From NCBI RefSeq assembly GCF_027625935.1, contig NZ_CP115300.1, positions 7,316,001 through 7,380,000 of the forward strand: a stretch of DNA of 64,000 nt. Direction: 5' to 3'. The stretch is from Streptomyces camelliae (GTDB taxonomy: Bacteria > Actinomycetota > Actinomycetes > Streptomycetales > Streptomycetaceae). Every line of letters starts with the position of its first letter. Positions within the stretch are counted from its first letter, which is position 1. A model generated the notes under the pieces. That model made no database searches and had not been told where the DNA came from. It was given only the letters and a program-made list of their open reading frames with translations. This document shows, in pieces, positions 17,203 to 24,521 of the stretch. A program made the position numbers and the translations under genes.

Positions 17203-17221
17203 TTAGGTTTACCTAAGTTAG
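17203..17221 (-). promoter_or_regulatory. Candidate iron box (DmdR/IdeR operator)
   Basis: TTAGGTTTACCTAA is a perfect palindromic core apart from the central pair, and the following GTTAG extends it to the 19-bp form recognised by DtxR-family repressors. It sits just upstream of the siderophore-interacting protein gene, over or near its promoter. Confidence 0.8.
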
Positions 17222-17294
17222 CACCTCGCTCCGGTGCAACACCTCTCTTCCGGGGCCGCGGTGGGCGCCCTTTGCCGGAATATTCCGGTCGGGG

Positions 17295-18215
17295 TCAGGC
17301 GGCCAGCGTGGTCAGCAGCCGCTGCAGCGAGCCGCCGAGCCCCCAGCGCCCGGCCAGCCGCTCCAGCGCCTCCGGGTCGCGCGGGGCGTGCGGCAGCGCC
17401 GTGTCGACGTCCGGCAGCGGCACGTCCGCGGCCACCCGCACCACCTTCGGCGCGACCGCCACATACGGCCGGGCCTCGTCCAGCCGCTTGCGCTGCGACG
17501 GCGTGAGCTTCGCCCGGGGGTCGTCCAGCGCCGTCATGATCCCGTCCAGATCACCGAACTCGGCGAGCAGCTTGGCGGCCGTCTTCTCGCCGATCCCGGC
17601 CACGCCCGGCAGGCCGTCGCTCGGGTCGCCGCGCAGCAGTGCCAGATCCGCGTACCCCCGGCCGTCGACACCGTACTTCTCGCGCAGCACCGCCTCGTCC
17701 GTCAGCTGGAGCGTGCCGACGCCCTTCAGCGGGTACAGCACCCGGATCCCGCGCGCGTCGTCCACCAGCTGGTACAGATCGCGGTCGCCGGTGACGATGT
17801 CCACCGGGCCCTGGGCCCGCGCGGTGAACGTGCCGATCACATCGTCCGCCTCGTACTCCGCCACCCCGACCCGGGCGATCCCGATGGCGTCCAGCACCTC
17901 CTCGATGACCGGCACCTGCGGGGCCAGGGTGTCCGGCACCTCCTCCTCGTCCGGCCCCACCTCGTGCTCCTCGGCGACCCGGTGCGCCTTGTACGTCGGG
18001 ATGAGGTCCACCCGCCACTGCGGGCGCCAGTCGGCGTCCATGCAGGCCACCAACTGCTCCGGCCGGTGGTCCTTGACCAGCCGGTCGATGAAGTCCAGCA
18101 GCCCGCGCACGGCGTTCACCGGCGTGCCGTCGGGAGCCTTCACGGAGTCCGGGACGCCGAAGTAGGCGCGGAAGTACAGCGATGCGGTGTCGAGCAGCAT
18201 GAGTCGTCCGGTCAC
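17295..18215 (-). CDS. 5'-3' exonuclease (polymerase I N-domain family)
   Basis: 306 residues. Metal-binding aspartates typical of the FEN/T4 RNase H family are visible: LMLLDTASLYFRAYFG at the start, VACMDADWRPQWR near residue 55, YEADDVIGTF near 120 and VTGDRDLYQL near 145. A helix-hairpin-helix follows (GLPGVAGIGEKTAAKLL, near residue 200). It should process flaps and RNA primers. It is a stand-alone enzyme without a polymerase domain, as known in Streptomyces. The GTG start adds five residues (MTGRL) before an internal ATG; both are possible. Confidence 0.9.
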   Translation of the reverse strand: MTGRLMLLDTASLYFRAYFGVPDSVKAPDGTPVNAVRGLLDFIDRLVKDHRPEQLVACMDADWRPQWRVDLIPTYKAHRVAEEHEVGPDEEEVPDTLAPQVPVIEEVLDAIGIARVGVAEYEADDVIGTFTARAQGPVDIVTGDRDLYQLVDDARGIRVLYPLKGVGTLQLTDEAVLREKYGVDGRGYADLALLRGDPSDGLPGVAGIGEKTAAKLLAEFGDLDGIMTALDDPRAKLTPSQRKRLDEARPYVAVAPKVVRVAADVPLPDVDTALPHAPRDPEALERLAGRWGLGGSLQRLLTTLAA

Positions 18216-18553
18216 GCTCGCATCATGCCGCACGGCACCGACACCCACCCCGCTCGGCGACCCCGTTGTCGCGTATCCGCGTACGACAAGGATCCGGCCA
18301 ATCACGGAACGTGATCTCCCTTGGCCCGAACCGGCGTTCCCGGCCCAGGTGGTCGGCATCTTCGCGGCCGACCCGGACACCCCTCCCACCTGCTCCCCGA
18401 CCCCGGCATACTGGCGTGAACCGTGAGGGTGGGGACACGGGGACATGACAGGGATGTGGCAGGCGCGTGAAACGGTTTGCCGAACATGCGTAGGGTGCAG
18501 AGAAGTCATCAGGAGCGACCGAGGCACGACGAGCGAGGGAGGGAGCCGGAGCG
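18216..18553. other. Gene-free divergent spacer between exonuclease and XRE regulator
   Basis: No credible coding frame is seen in this 338-bp stretch. Two signals stand out. An imperfect inverted repeat TTGTCG-N12-CGACAA lies at 18266-18289. TAGGGT at 18491-18496 makes a reasonable -10 element for the regulator gene, with TGAAAC 17 bp before it as a weak -35. It should hold the promoters of both flanking genes. Confidence 0.4.
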
Positions 18554-19126
18554 ATGGGCGACCACAAAGAGCAACAGCCCGTGCGGGTGGGCGCGGCCGT
18601 CCGCCGGCGCCGCCGCGCGCTGGAACTGACCCTCGCCGTCGTGGCCGAGCGCAGCGGCCTGTCCGTGCCCTTCCTCAGCCAGGTCGAGAACGACCGGGCC
18701 CGCCCCAGCCGCGCGTCCCTGGAGAAGCTGGCCGACGCCCTGCGCACCACGGCCGTGGAACTCCTCGCCGCCGCCGATCCGGCCGCCAGCGTGGACGTCG
18801 TCCGTGCCGACCCGGGCACCGAGGGGGACGGCGAGCCGCGCACCCGCTCCCTGGTCCGCGGCCACCACCAGCTGCACGCCTCCGAGTTCACCGGCGACCA
18901 CGAGGCCGGCCGTGAGTTCCAGCACCGCAACGACGAGCTGATGTACGTCGCCGACGGCGCGGTGGAGATCGAGGCCGAGGGCCGCGCGTACCGCCTCGGC
19001 CGCGGCGACACCCTGTATCTGACCGGTGGGGTACGGCATCGCTGGCGGGCGACGGTGCCGGACACCCGGGTGGTCGTGGTGGCGGTGGCGGAGCACATCG
19101 AGGCAGTTCAGGACAGGTCTCGTTGA
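18554..19126 (+). CDS. XRE-family regulator with C-terminal cupin
   Basis: 190 residues. A helix-turn-helix of the XRE type lies at about residues 12-65 (TLAVVAERSGLSVPFLSQVE, the recognition helix around SVPFLSQVE). A cupin barrel occupies the C-terminal half, with RNDELMYVADGAVEIEAEG and the YRLGRGDTLYL turn. Such HTH-cupin proteins sense small ligands, often amines or sugars, and repress nearby genes. Its stop overlaps the TTG start of the next gene (TTGA), so the two are translationally coupled. GGAG precedes the ATG. Confidence 0.88.
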   Translation: MGDHKEQQPVRVGAAVRRRRRALELTLAVVAERSGLSVPFLSQVENDRARPSRASLEKLADALRTTAVELLAAADPAASVDVVRADPGTEGDGEPRTRSLVRGHHQLHASEFTGDHEAGREFQHRNDELMYVADGAVEIEAEGRAYRLGRGDTLYLTGGVRHRWRATVPDTRVVVVAVAEHIEAVQDRSR

Positions 19127-19845
19127 AGAGGGTCGTCTCCCTCGTCCCGTCCCTCACCGAAGCCGTCGCCCGCACCCTTCCCGGCGCCCTCGTCGGCGCC
19201 ACCGACTGGTGCGCCCATCCGGCCGACCTGGAGATCACCCGGATCGGCGGCACGAAGAATCCCGGGCTCGACCGCATCCTCGCCCTCGCCCCCGACCTGG
19301 TGATCGCCAACGAGGAGGAGAACCGCGCGCCCGACCTCGACGCCCTCCGTGCGGCGGGTCTCGACGTGCTGGTCACCGAGGTGCGCGGGGTGCCGCAGGC
19401 CTTCGCCGAGCTGGCGCGGGTGCTCGGGGCGTGCGGGGCGCCGGAGCGGCCGGGCTGGCTGGCGCAGGCGGAGGCGGCCTGGGCGGCCCTGCCGGAGCCG
19501 ACGGCGCGCACGAGGGCGGTCGTACCGATCTGGCGCCGGCCCTGGATGGTGCTCGGCCGGGACACCTTCGCGGGTGACGTGCTGGCCCGCCTCGGCGTGG
19601 ACCACGTCTTCGCCGGCCACCCCGACCGCTACCCCCGCGTCCCCCTGGAGGAGCTGCGCGCGGCGGCCCCGGACCTGGTCGTCCTGCCCGACGAGCCCTA
19701 CCGCTTCGCCGCCGGCGACGGCCCCGAGGCCTTCCCCGGGCTGCCCTGCGCGCTGGTCAGCGGTCGGCATCTGACGTGGTACGGCCCTTCGCTCACCGAA
19801 GCGCCGAGGGCGCTGGGCGAGGCCCTGCGAGCAGCTCGCCGCTGA
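19123..19845 (+). CDS. Helical-backbone metal-receptor-like (BtuF/FhuD fold) protein, cytoplasmic
   Basis: 240 residues. It opens RVVSLVPSLTEAVA and continues GATDWCAHP, IGGTKNPGLDRILALAPDLVIA and RAAAPDLVVLPDEPY, the layout of class III substrate-binding proteins for cobalamin or ferric chelates. No signal peptide or lipobox is visible, which is odd for a binding protein; the family includes cytoplasmic members of unclear role. The TTG start overlaps the preceding regulator's stop. The 3' end overlaps the convergent transporter gene by about 50 bp. The ligand could be a corrinoid or metal complex; no permease gene adjoins. Confidence 0.8.
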   Translation: MKRVVSLVPSLTEAVARTLPGALVGATDWCAHPADLEITRIGGTKNPGLDRILALAPDLVIANEEENRAPDLDALRAAGLDVLVTEVRGVPQAFAELARVLGACGAPERPGWLAQAEAAWAALPEPTARTRAVVPIWRRPWMVLGRDTFAGDVLARLGVDHVFAGHPDRYPRVPLEELRAAAPDLVVLPDEPYRFAAGDGPEAFPGLPCALVSGRHLTWYGPSLTEAPRALGEALRAARR

Positions 19846-20929
19846 GCAGGCCGCGTACGGTCCCGGTGGCGGCGGCCAGCCACGCGCCGACCAGGACGGT
19901 GTACAGCGCGACGGCCAGCGCGTCGTAGCACCCGAGGCCCGTGTGCCGGGCGAGGGCCGCGGCGCCGGTGACACACGTGCCCACGGGGAAGGTGAACGCC
20001 CACCACGTCATCGCGAAGCCCATGCCGTGACGCCGGGCCCGCACCACATGCGCGACGGAGAGCGCCAGCCACAGCAGCGCGAAACCCATCACCGGCACCC
20101 CGTAGAGCACGGCGAGGACACCGAGACCGCGGTCGTACGGGGCCGGTACGACGCCGGGAGCCGCGTCCGCGATCTTGGCGAGCGCGGTCGTGGACTGCCC
20201 GAGCGGGCCCAGGACCAGGAACAGGGTCGGGGTGAGCGCGAGCGGCAGCGGACCGCGGGTGACCAGCCGGGCGAAGACGAGCGCCAGCATCAGCAGCGTC
20301 ATGAACAGGCTCAGCCCGAACAGCGCGAAGCAGGCCAGCAGCAGGGTCTCGCGGGGCTGCCCCGCCGGCAGATGCGGCACGAGCAGCGGACCGAGCGCGG
20401 CCGACACCATCGGCGCGACCAGTGGCAGCAGCCACACCGGGGTCGCCGCCACGGGCTCGGCGCGATGGCGCACGGCCATCAGGTACGGCACGGCCACGGC
20501 GGCCGTGAGCCCGACCGCCGTACCGGCGCTGAACAGCACGGTGTCCAGCGCGACCGCCGTCCCCGTGCCGAGCAGGGGCAGCCCGGCGGTCATGGCACCG
20601 GCTCCGACCGCCAGCAGGGCCATGGACAGACAGCCGTAGAAGGGCGCCATGGCCGGGTCGAGGAGGTGGGCACGGGCCTGGTCGCGGTGGTGGACCCAGT
20701 GCAGGGTGCGGGCGGCGAGTAGCGCCGTCAGCGCGATCAGGGACAGCGCCCAGACCCCGGCGAGCACACCGCTCGGCACCGCCCCGTGTCCGGGCAGCGC
20801 GACACCGGCCGAGCCGACGATGGCGGTGCCCATGACGGCGGCGTACCAGTTCGGACCGAGGTGCCGTACCCGGGCGGCGCGCCGGAGGGAGGGGACGGGG
20901 GAGGGGGCGGGATGGGCTGCGATGACCAT
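19793..20929 (-). CDS. TDT/SLAC1-family (TehA-like) membrane transporter
   Basis: 378 residues with about ten hydrophobic spans in the pattern of the tellurite-resistance/dicarboxylate transporter family. It starts after a basic N-terminus with HLGPNWYAAVMGTAIVG, the conserved first span of the family, which includes TehA, Mae1 and plant SLAC1 anion channels. The likely role is export or uptake of an anion such as sulfite, malate or tellurite. The divergent LysR regulator 70 bp away is the probable controller. The 3' end overlaps the convergent metal-receptor gene. Confidence 0.88.
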   Translation of the reverse strand: MVIAAHPAPSPVPSLRRAARVRHLGPNWYAAVMGTAIVGSAGVALPGHGAVPSGVLAGVWALSLIALTALLAARTLHWVHHRDQARAHLLDPAMAPFYGCLSMALLAVGAGAMTAGLPLLGTGTAVALDTVLFSAGTAVGLTAAVAVPYLMAVRHRAEPVAATPVWLLPLVAPMVSAALGPLLVPHLPAGQPRETLLLACFALFGLSLFMTLLMLALVFARLVTRGPLPLALTPTLFLVLGPLGQSTTALAKIADAAPGVVPAPYDRGLGVLAVLYGVPVMGFALLWLALSVAHVVRARRHGMGFAMTWWAFTFPVGTCVTGAAALARHTGLGCYDALAVALYTVLVGAWLAAATGTVRGLLSGELLAGPRPAPSALR

Positions 20930-20986
20930 GCCCTGACGATCCCGCCAGGATCAGGGGCTGACCAGGGAGTTCGCTTCTATCAGGGC

Positions 20987-21001
20987 ATAAGCTGGTCTTA
21001 T
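20987..21001. promoter_or_regulatory. Palindrome over the LysR start, candidate autoregulatory site
   Basis: ATAAG-N5-CTTAT is a perfect interrupted palindrome in the 70-bp divergent spacer between the transporter and LysR genes, overlapping the regulator's start codon. It is compatible with a LysR-type binding site. Confidence 0.45.
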
Positions 21002-21923
21002 GAGTGAGGTGGAGGGGCAGTACGAGCGCACGGCATCCCTGGCGCACCGGGTGCCGGATCTGGCCGCACTGGAGCTGCTGCTGGCGGTGGCGCGGCTGGG
21101 GAGCCTCGGCGCGGCCGCACGCGAGGTCGGCATCACCCAGCCCGCCGCCAGCAGCCGGATCCGCTCGATGGAACGGCAGCTGGGGGTGGCCCTGGTCGAC
21201 CGCTCGCCGCGCGGTTCCCGGCTCACCGACGCCGGCGCGCTGGTGACGGACTGGGCGCGCCGGGTGGTGGAGGCGGCGGCCGCCTTCGACGCGGGGGCGC
21301 GGGCGCTGCGGGACCGACGGGACTCACGCCTCAGGGTCGCGGCGAGCATGACCATCGCCGAGTACCTGCTGCCCGGCTGGCTCCTCGCACTGCACGCCGA
21401 GCGCCCCGACACGGCGGTGTCCCTGCTCGCCGGCAACTCGACAAAGGTCGCGGAACTGCTGCTGTCCGGCGAGGCGGACCTCGGTTTCGTGGAAGGCCTG
21501 AACGTGCCGACCGGCCTGGACTCCACGGTCATCGCCCGCGACCGCCTGATCGTCGTCACGGCCCCCGGCCATCCCTGGGCCCGCCGCCGGCGCCCCCTCA
21601 CGGCGGAGGAGCTGGCGGCCACCCCGCTGATCCTGCGCGAGCGCGGCTCCGGTACCCGCCAGGTCCTGGACGCGGCCCTCGGCGGCCTCGCCCGCCCCCT
21701 GATCGAACTGTCCTCGACCACAGCGGTCAAGGCATCAGCGGTCAGCGGAGCGGGCCCCTCCGTCCTCAGCGAGCTGGCGGTGGGGGAGGAACTGGCGATG
21801 CGCCGACTGGTCAGCATCCCGGTGGAGGGTGTTTCGCTGCGGCGCGATCTGAGGGCGGTCTGGCCTACCGGGCATCGACCGGCGGGGCCCGCACGGGAGT
21901 TGTTGTCACTGACGCGGGGGTGA
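21000..21923 (+). CDS. LysR-family transcriptional regulator
   Basis: 307 residues, the standard length. The N-terminal winged helix (ELLLAVARLGSLGAAAREVGITQPAASSRIRSMERQ, about residues 20-55) is textbook LysR. A substrate-binding domain follows from about residue 95 (RLRVAASMTIAEYLLPGWLLAL). Its place facing the TDT transporter suggests control of that gene and of itself. The ATG is preceded by TCTTA with no good ribosome-binding site, so the transcript may be leaderless or start slightly later. The effector is unknown. Confidence 0.9.
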   Translation: MSEVEGQYERTASLAHRVPDLAALELLLAVARLGSLGAAAREVGITQPAASSRIRSMERQLGVALVDRSPRGSRLTDAGALVTDWARRVVEAAAAFDAGARALRDRRDSRLRVAASMTIAEYLLPGWLLALHAERPDTAVSLLAGNSTKVAELLLSGEADLGFVEGLNVPTGLDSTVIARDRLIVVTAPGHPWARRRRPLTAEELAATPLILRERGSGTRQVLDAALGGLARPLIELSSTTAVKASAVSGAGPSVLSELAVGEELAMRRLVSIPVEGVSLRRDLRAVWPTGHRPAGPARELLSLTRG

Positions 21924-21975
21924 GAGGGCGCGGCTTGGCTGGGGCTGGGGCTGGGGCTGGACGGGGTGGGGTCGC

Positions 21976-22899
21976 TTGCCCGCAGCGGCGGGCGGTGCCA
22001 TGCAGCTGGCGGCACTGCGGTTCCCCAAGGGGCGCGGGGAACTGCGCGATCAGCCACCCACTAACCGGCACTCGGCAGACCACCGTGAGTTCAACGGCGA
22101 AGTCCCGACCCCCACACCCGCAGAGAAAACCCTTGGCGACCTGCCCCACCGCCCCGCCCGCCGCAGGCGTCCGCACCGCCGCGAGGCACGCAACGCCGCC
22201 GCGCTCCCGCTCACCGTCCCCGCGCCCCGGCTGCTCGGGACGTACGACGACGGCACCTGGGTGGCGCTGGTCTTCGAGGAGGTGACCGGACGCCAGCCCC
22301 AGGTGCCCTGGCAGCCCGACGAGCTGCGCCGGGTGCTCGACACCGTGACCGTGCTCGCCCGCACCGGCACCCCGTGCCCGCTCGACGTTCCGCCCGTCGC
22401 CGAGGATCTGGCGGAGAGCTTCAGCGGCTGGCGCCGGCTCCTCGACGGCGAGGCCGGCGACGTACGCGGCCGACTCGGCGCGTGGACCGCCGACCACCTG
22501 GCCGACCTCGCCGCCCTGGAGGCCCGCTGGCCCGAAGGCGCCGCGGGGGACACCCTGGCCCACGCCGACCTGCGCGCGGACAACGTCCTGCTCACGGCCG
22601 ACGGCGGGGTCGTCTTCGTGGACTGGCCCCACGCGCTGCGCGCCGCGCCCTGGTTCGACCTGCTCGTCATGCTGCCCTGCGTGCGGGCGCAGGGCGGACC
22701 CGACCCCGAGCAGGTGTTCACCAGCCACCCCCTGGGCCGGGACGCCGACCCGGACGCGGTGACCGCCACGCTGACCGCCCTCACCGGCTACTTCCTGCGC
22801 AGCTCCCTGAACCCGGCCCCGCCCGGCCTGCCCACCCTGCGCCCCTTCCAGCGCGCCCAGGGAGACGCGGCGCTGGCCTGGCTGAGACAGCGGCTGTGA
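21976..22899 (+). pseudogene. 5'-truncated aminoglycoside phosphotransferase-like gene
   Basis: From the segment RREARNAAALPLTVPAPRLLG (starting at about 22177) onward this is a typical phosphotransferase/choline-kinase-fold protein. It has the catalytic loop HADLRADNVLL near base 22560 and the metal-binding segment FVDWPHA near 22615. The N-terminal lobe, with the first strands and ATP-binding lysine, is absent. Reading upstream, the frame enters the dispersed palindrome (copy C) and Pro/Arg-rich nonsense with no good start codon. The catalytic C-lobe is intact and still shows host codon bias, so the loss looks recent. It could be expressed as a fragment but should not bind ATP normally. Confidence 0.75.
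22021..22060. repeat. Dispersed Streptomyces intergenic palindrome, copy C
   Basis: CCCCAAGGGGCGCGGGGAAC followed by TGCGCGATCAGCCACC matches copy A in the same orientation. It lies exactly where the phosphotransferase fragment loses its coding similarity. Confidence 0.8.
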
Positions 22900-22944
22900 C
22901 ATGGCGCCGGGGCCGCTCCGCCCGGCCCGGGGTAGTGACCCGGC

Positions 22945-23634
22945 TCAGCCCGCGGCAGCGACGAGGGCCCGCATCACCCGCAGGTCCTCACCCATCTCCG
23001 GATGCCACTGCACGCCGAGCACCCACCCCTCGGCCGGCGGCAGTTCCACCGCCTCGACCGTGCCGTCCGACGCGTACGCCGAGGGGACCAGGCCCCGGCC
23101 GAGGCGGTCGACCGCCTGGTGGTGGTAGGTCGGTACGGCGGTCTCCTCCGGGGCGATGCCCGCGTACCGCGTGCCCGGCACCGGCTTGACCGGATGGCGG
23201 CCGAAGACCCCGACCACCTCCGCGTGCCCGTCGAGATGCTGGACGAGTGTGCCGCCGAGGGCGACGTTCAGCAGCTGCATGCCCCGGCAGATCCCCAGCA
23301 GCGGCACCCCGGCCGCCAGCGCCGCGTCGATCAGCGCCAGCTCCCAGGCGTCCCGCTCCGGCGCGGGCGGACCCGTGCGGGGCTCGCGCTCGGCGCCGTA
23401 CCGGGCCGGGTCCACGTCCGGGCCGCCGGCGACGACCAGCCCGTCCAGCCGGGCCACCGTCTGTGCCGCGCGCTCGGGCGCGTCCGGCGGCAGCATCGCG
23501 GCCAGTCCGCCGGCCCGCTGCACCAGCCGTGGATAGCCGACCGGCAGCAGCGCCGCGTCCAGCTCCCACACGCCCCAGCGCGTGCCGGACTCCAGATACG
23601 TGCTGATGCCGATCAGTGGTCGTACGGTCGTCAT
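22945..23634 (-). CDS. Class I glutamine amidotransferase, gamma-glutamyl-amine hydrolase (PuuD-like)
   Basis: 229 residues. The nucleophile elbow GICRGMQLLN (cysteine near residue 110) and the VQWHPEM histidine-glutamate pair near residue 215 complete the triad of peptidase C26 enzymes such as PuuD, which hydrolyse gamma-glutamyl-GABA and related amides. The ATG is chosen because GGAGGG precedes it at five bases; the frame is open a little further upstream. It lies 53 bp downstream of the GntR regulator on the same strand. With the glutamine-synthetase-like enzyme and two dehydrogenases opposite, it fits release of glutamate at the end of a gamma-glutamylated amine pathway. Confidence 0.88.
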   Translation of the reverse strand: MTTVRPLIGISTYLESGTRWGVWELDAALLPVGYPRLVQRAGGLAAMLPPDAPERAAQTVARLDGLVVAGGPDVDPARYGAEREPRTGPPAPERDAWELALIDAALAAGVPLLGICRGMQLLNVALGGTLVQHLDGHAEVVGVFGRHPVKPVPGTRYAGIAPEETAVPTYHHQAVDRLGRGLVPSAYASDGTVEAVELPPAEGWVLGVQWHPEMGEDLRVMRALVAAAG

Positions 23635-23653
23635 GCCACCCTCCCCGGAAATC

Positions 23654-23675
23654 AAAGGTTTATATCCGTACCTTT
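23654..23675. promoter_or_regulatory. Inverted repeat AAAGGT-N10-ACCTTT, candidate GntR operator 1
   Basis: Perfect 6-bp arms are separated by ten AT-rich bases, in the 53-bp gap between the GntR gene and the amidotransferase it precedes. The same GGT-N10-ACC core appears in the divergent spacer on the other side of the GntR gene, which suggests a shared regulator. Confidence 0.65.
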
Positions 23676-23687
23676 ACAAGGGCGCGC

Positions 23688-24425
23688 TCAGGCGAGGAAG
23701 CCCCGCAGCAGGGCCGCCGTACCCGCGCAGTGCTCGCGCATCATCTCCCGCGCCCCGTCCGCGTCCCCGTCCAGCACGGCCTCCACCAGCGCGGTGTGCT
23801 GCCGCTGGGAGTGCTCCAGATTGCGCACCAGCAGCGGGATGCAGTCGAGCAGGTCGTTGACCGTGGCCCGGACCGCCGCGTACTGCGCCGTCAGGGAGGG
23901 TGAGCCGCACAGCTCGGCCAGCGTCAGGTGCAACAGCGTGTCCAGGCGCCGGTAGTCGGCGAGCGGGGCGTCGTGGGTGCGGGCCAGCGCCTCGCGCAGC
24001 CGGTCCGCCCGCTCGTCGTCGAGCCCGTGCGCCGCGCACAGCCCGGCCGCGCCCACCTCCAGCACCTCGCGGAAGCGCAGCACGTCCTCGATGTCCACCT
24101 CGGCGATCCGCCGCCGCAGCTCGTCCTCGCCGCCGGCGTCCGCGCGCGGCAGCACGAACGTTCCGCCGTACCGCCCGCGCCGCGCCTCCACCAACCCCTG
24201 GTCCTGGAGCACCTTCAGCACCTCGCGCAGCGTCACCCGGCTGATCCCGAGCCGCTCCGCCAGCTCCCGCTCGGCCGGCAGCCGCTCCCCGCCCGGCACC
24301 AGGCCGAGCCGCACGACCTGGAGGATCTGCTCCAGCGCCTCCTCGAAGCCGTTGCCCGCCCGCACCGGCCGCAGCACCGGAGCGAGCCGGTCACCCACCC
24401 CCTGAGCATCACTCTCCCAGGACAT
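23688..24425 (-). CDS. FadR-subfamily GntR regulator of the glutamylation cluster
   Basis: 245 residues. The N-terminal winged helix includes LPAERELAERLGISRVTLREVLKVLQDQGLVEARRG (about residues 45-80). The C-terminal FCD domain is all-helical with the metal- and ligand-binding D/H residues (FREVLEVGAAGLCA, RLDTLLHLTLAEL, QHTALVEAV). It stands between the amidotransferase and the divergent glutamine-synthetase-like operon, with matching palindromes on both sides, so it probably represses both. The ATG follows GGAAGGGGG; an earlier TTG is less likely. In S. coelicolor the equivalent gene, as I recall it, adjoins glnA4. Confidence 0.88.
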   Translation of the reverse strand: MSWESDAQGVGDRLAPVLRPVRAGNGFEEALEQILQVVRLGLVPGGERLPAERELAERLGISRVTLREVLKVLQDQGLVEARRGRYGGTFVLPRADAGGEDELRRRIAEVDIEDVLRFREVLEVGAAGLCAAHGLDDERADRLREALARTHDAPLADYRRLDTLLHLTLAELCGSPSLTAQYAAVRATVNDLLDCIPLLVRNLEHSQRQHTALVEAVLDGDADGAREMMREHCAGTAALLRGFLA

Positions 24426-24448
24426 CCGGCCGTACCCCCTTCCCAAGC

Positions 24449-24470
24449 AATGGTTCTGAGCAATACCTTA
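24449..24470. promoter_or_regulatory. GGT-N10-ACC site in the divergent spacer, candidate GntR operator 2
   Basis: AATGGT-N10-ACCTTA shares the core and spacing of the site upstream of the amidotransferase. It lies between the GntR gene and the glutamine-synthetase-like gene, where it could control both directions. Confidence 0.6.
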
Positions 24471-24521
24471 TGGCTCCCGGCCCGGCCGAAAAAGCGCGAA
24501 GGCGCCGAAGGAGGCTCTCCC

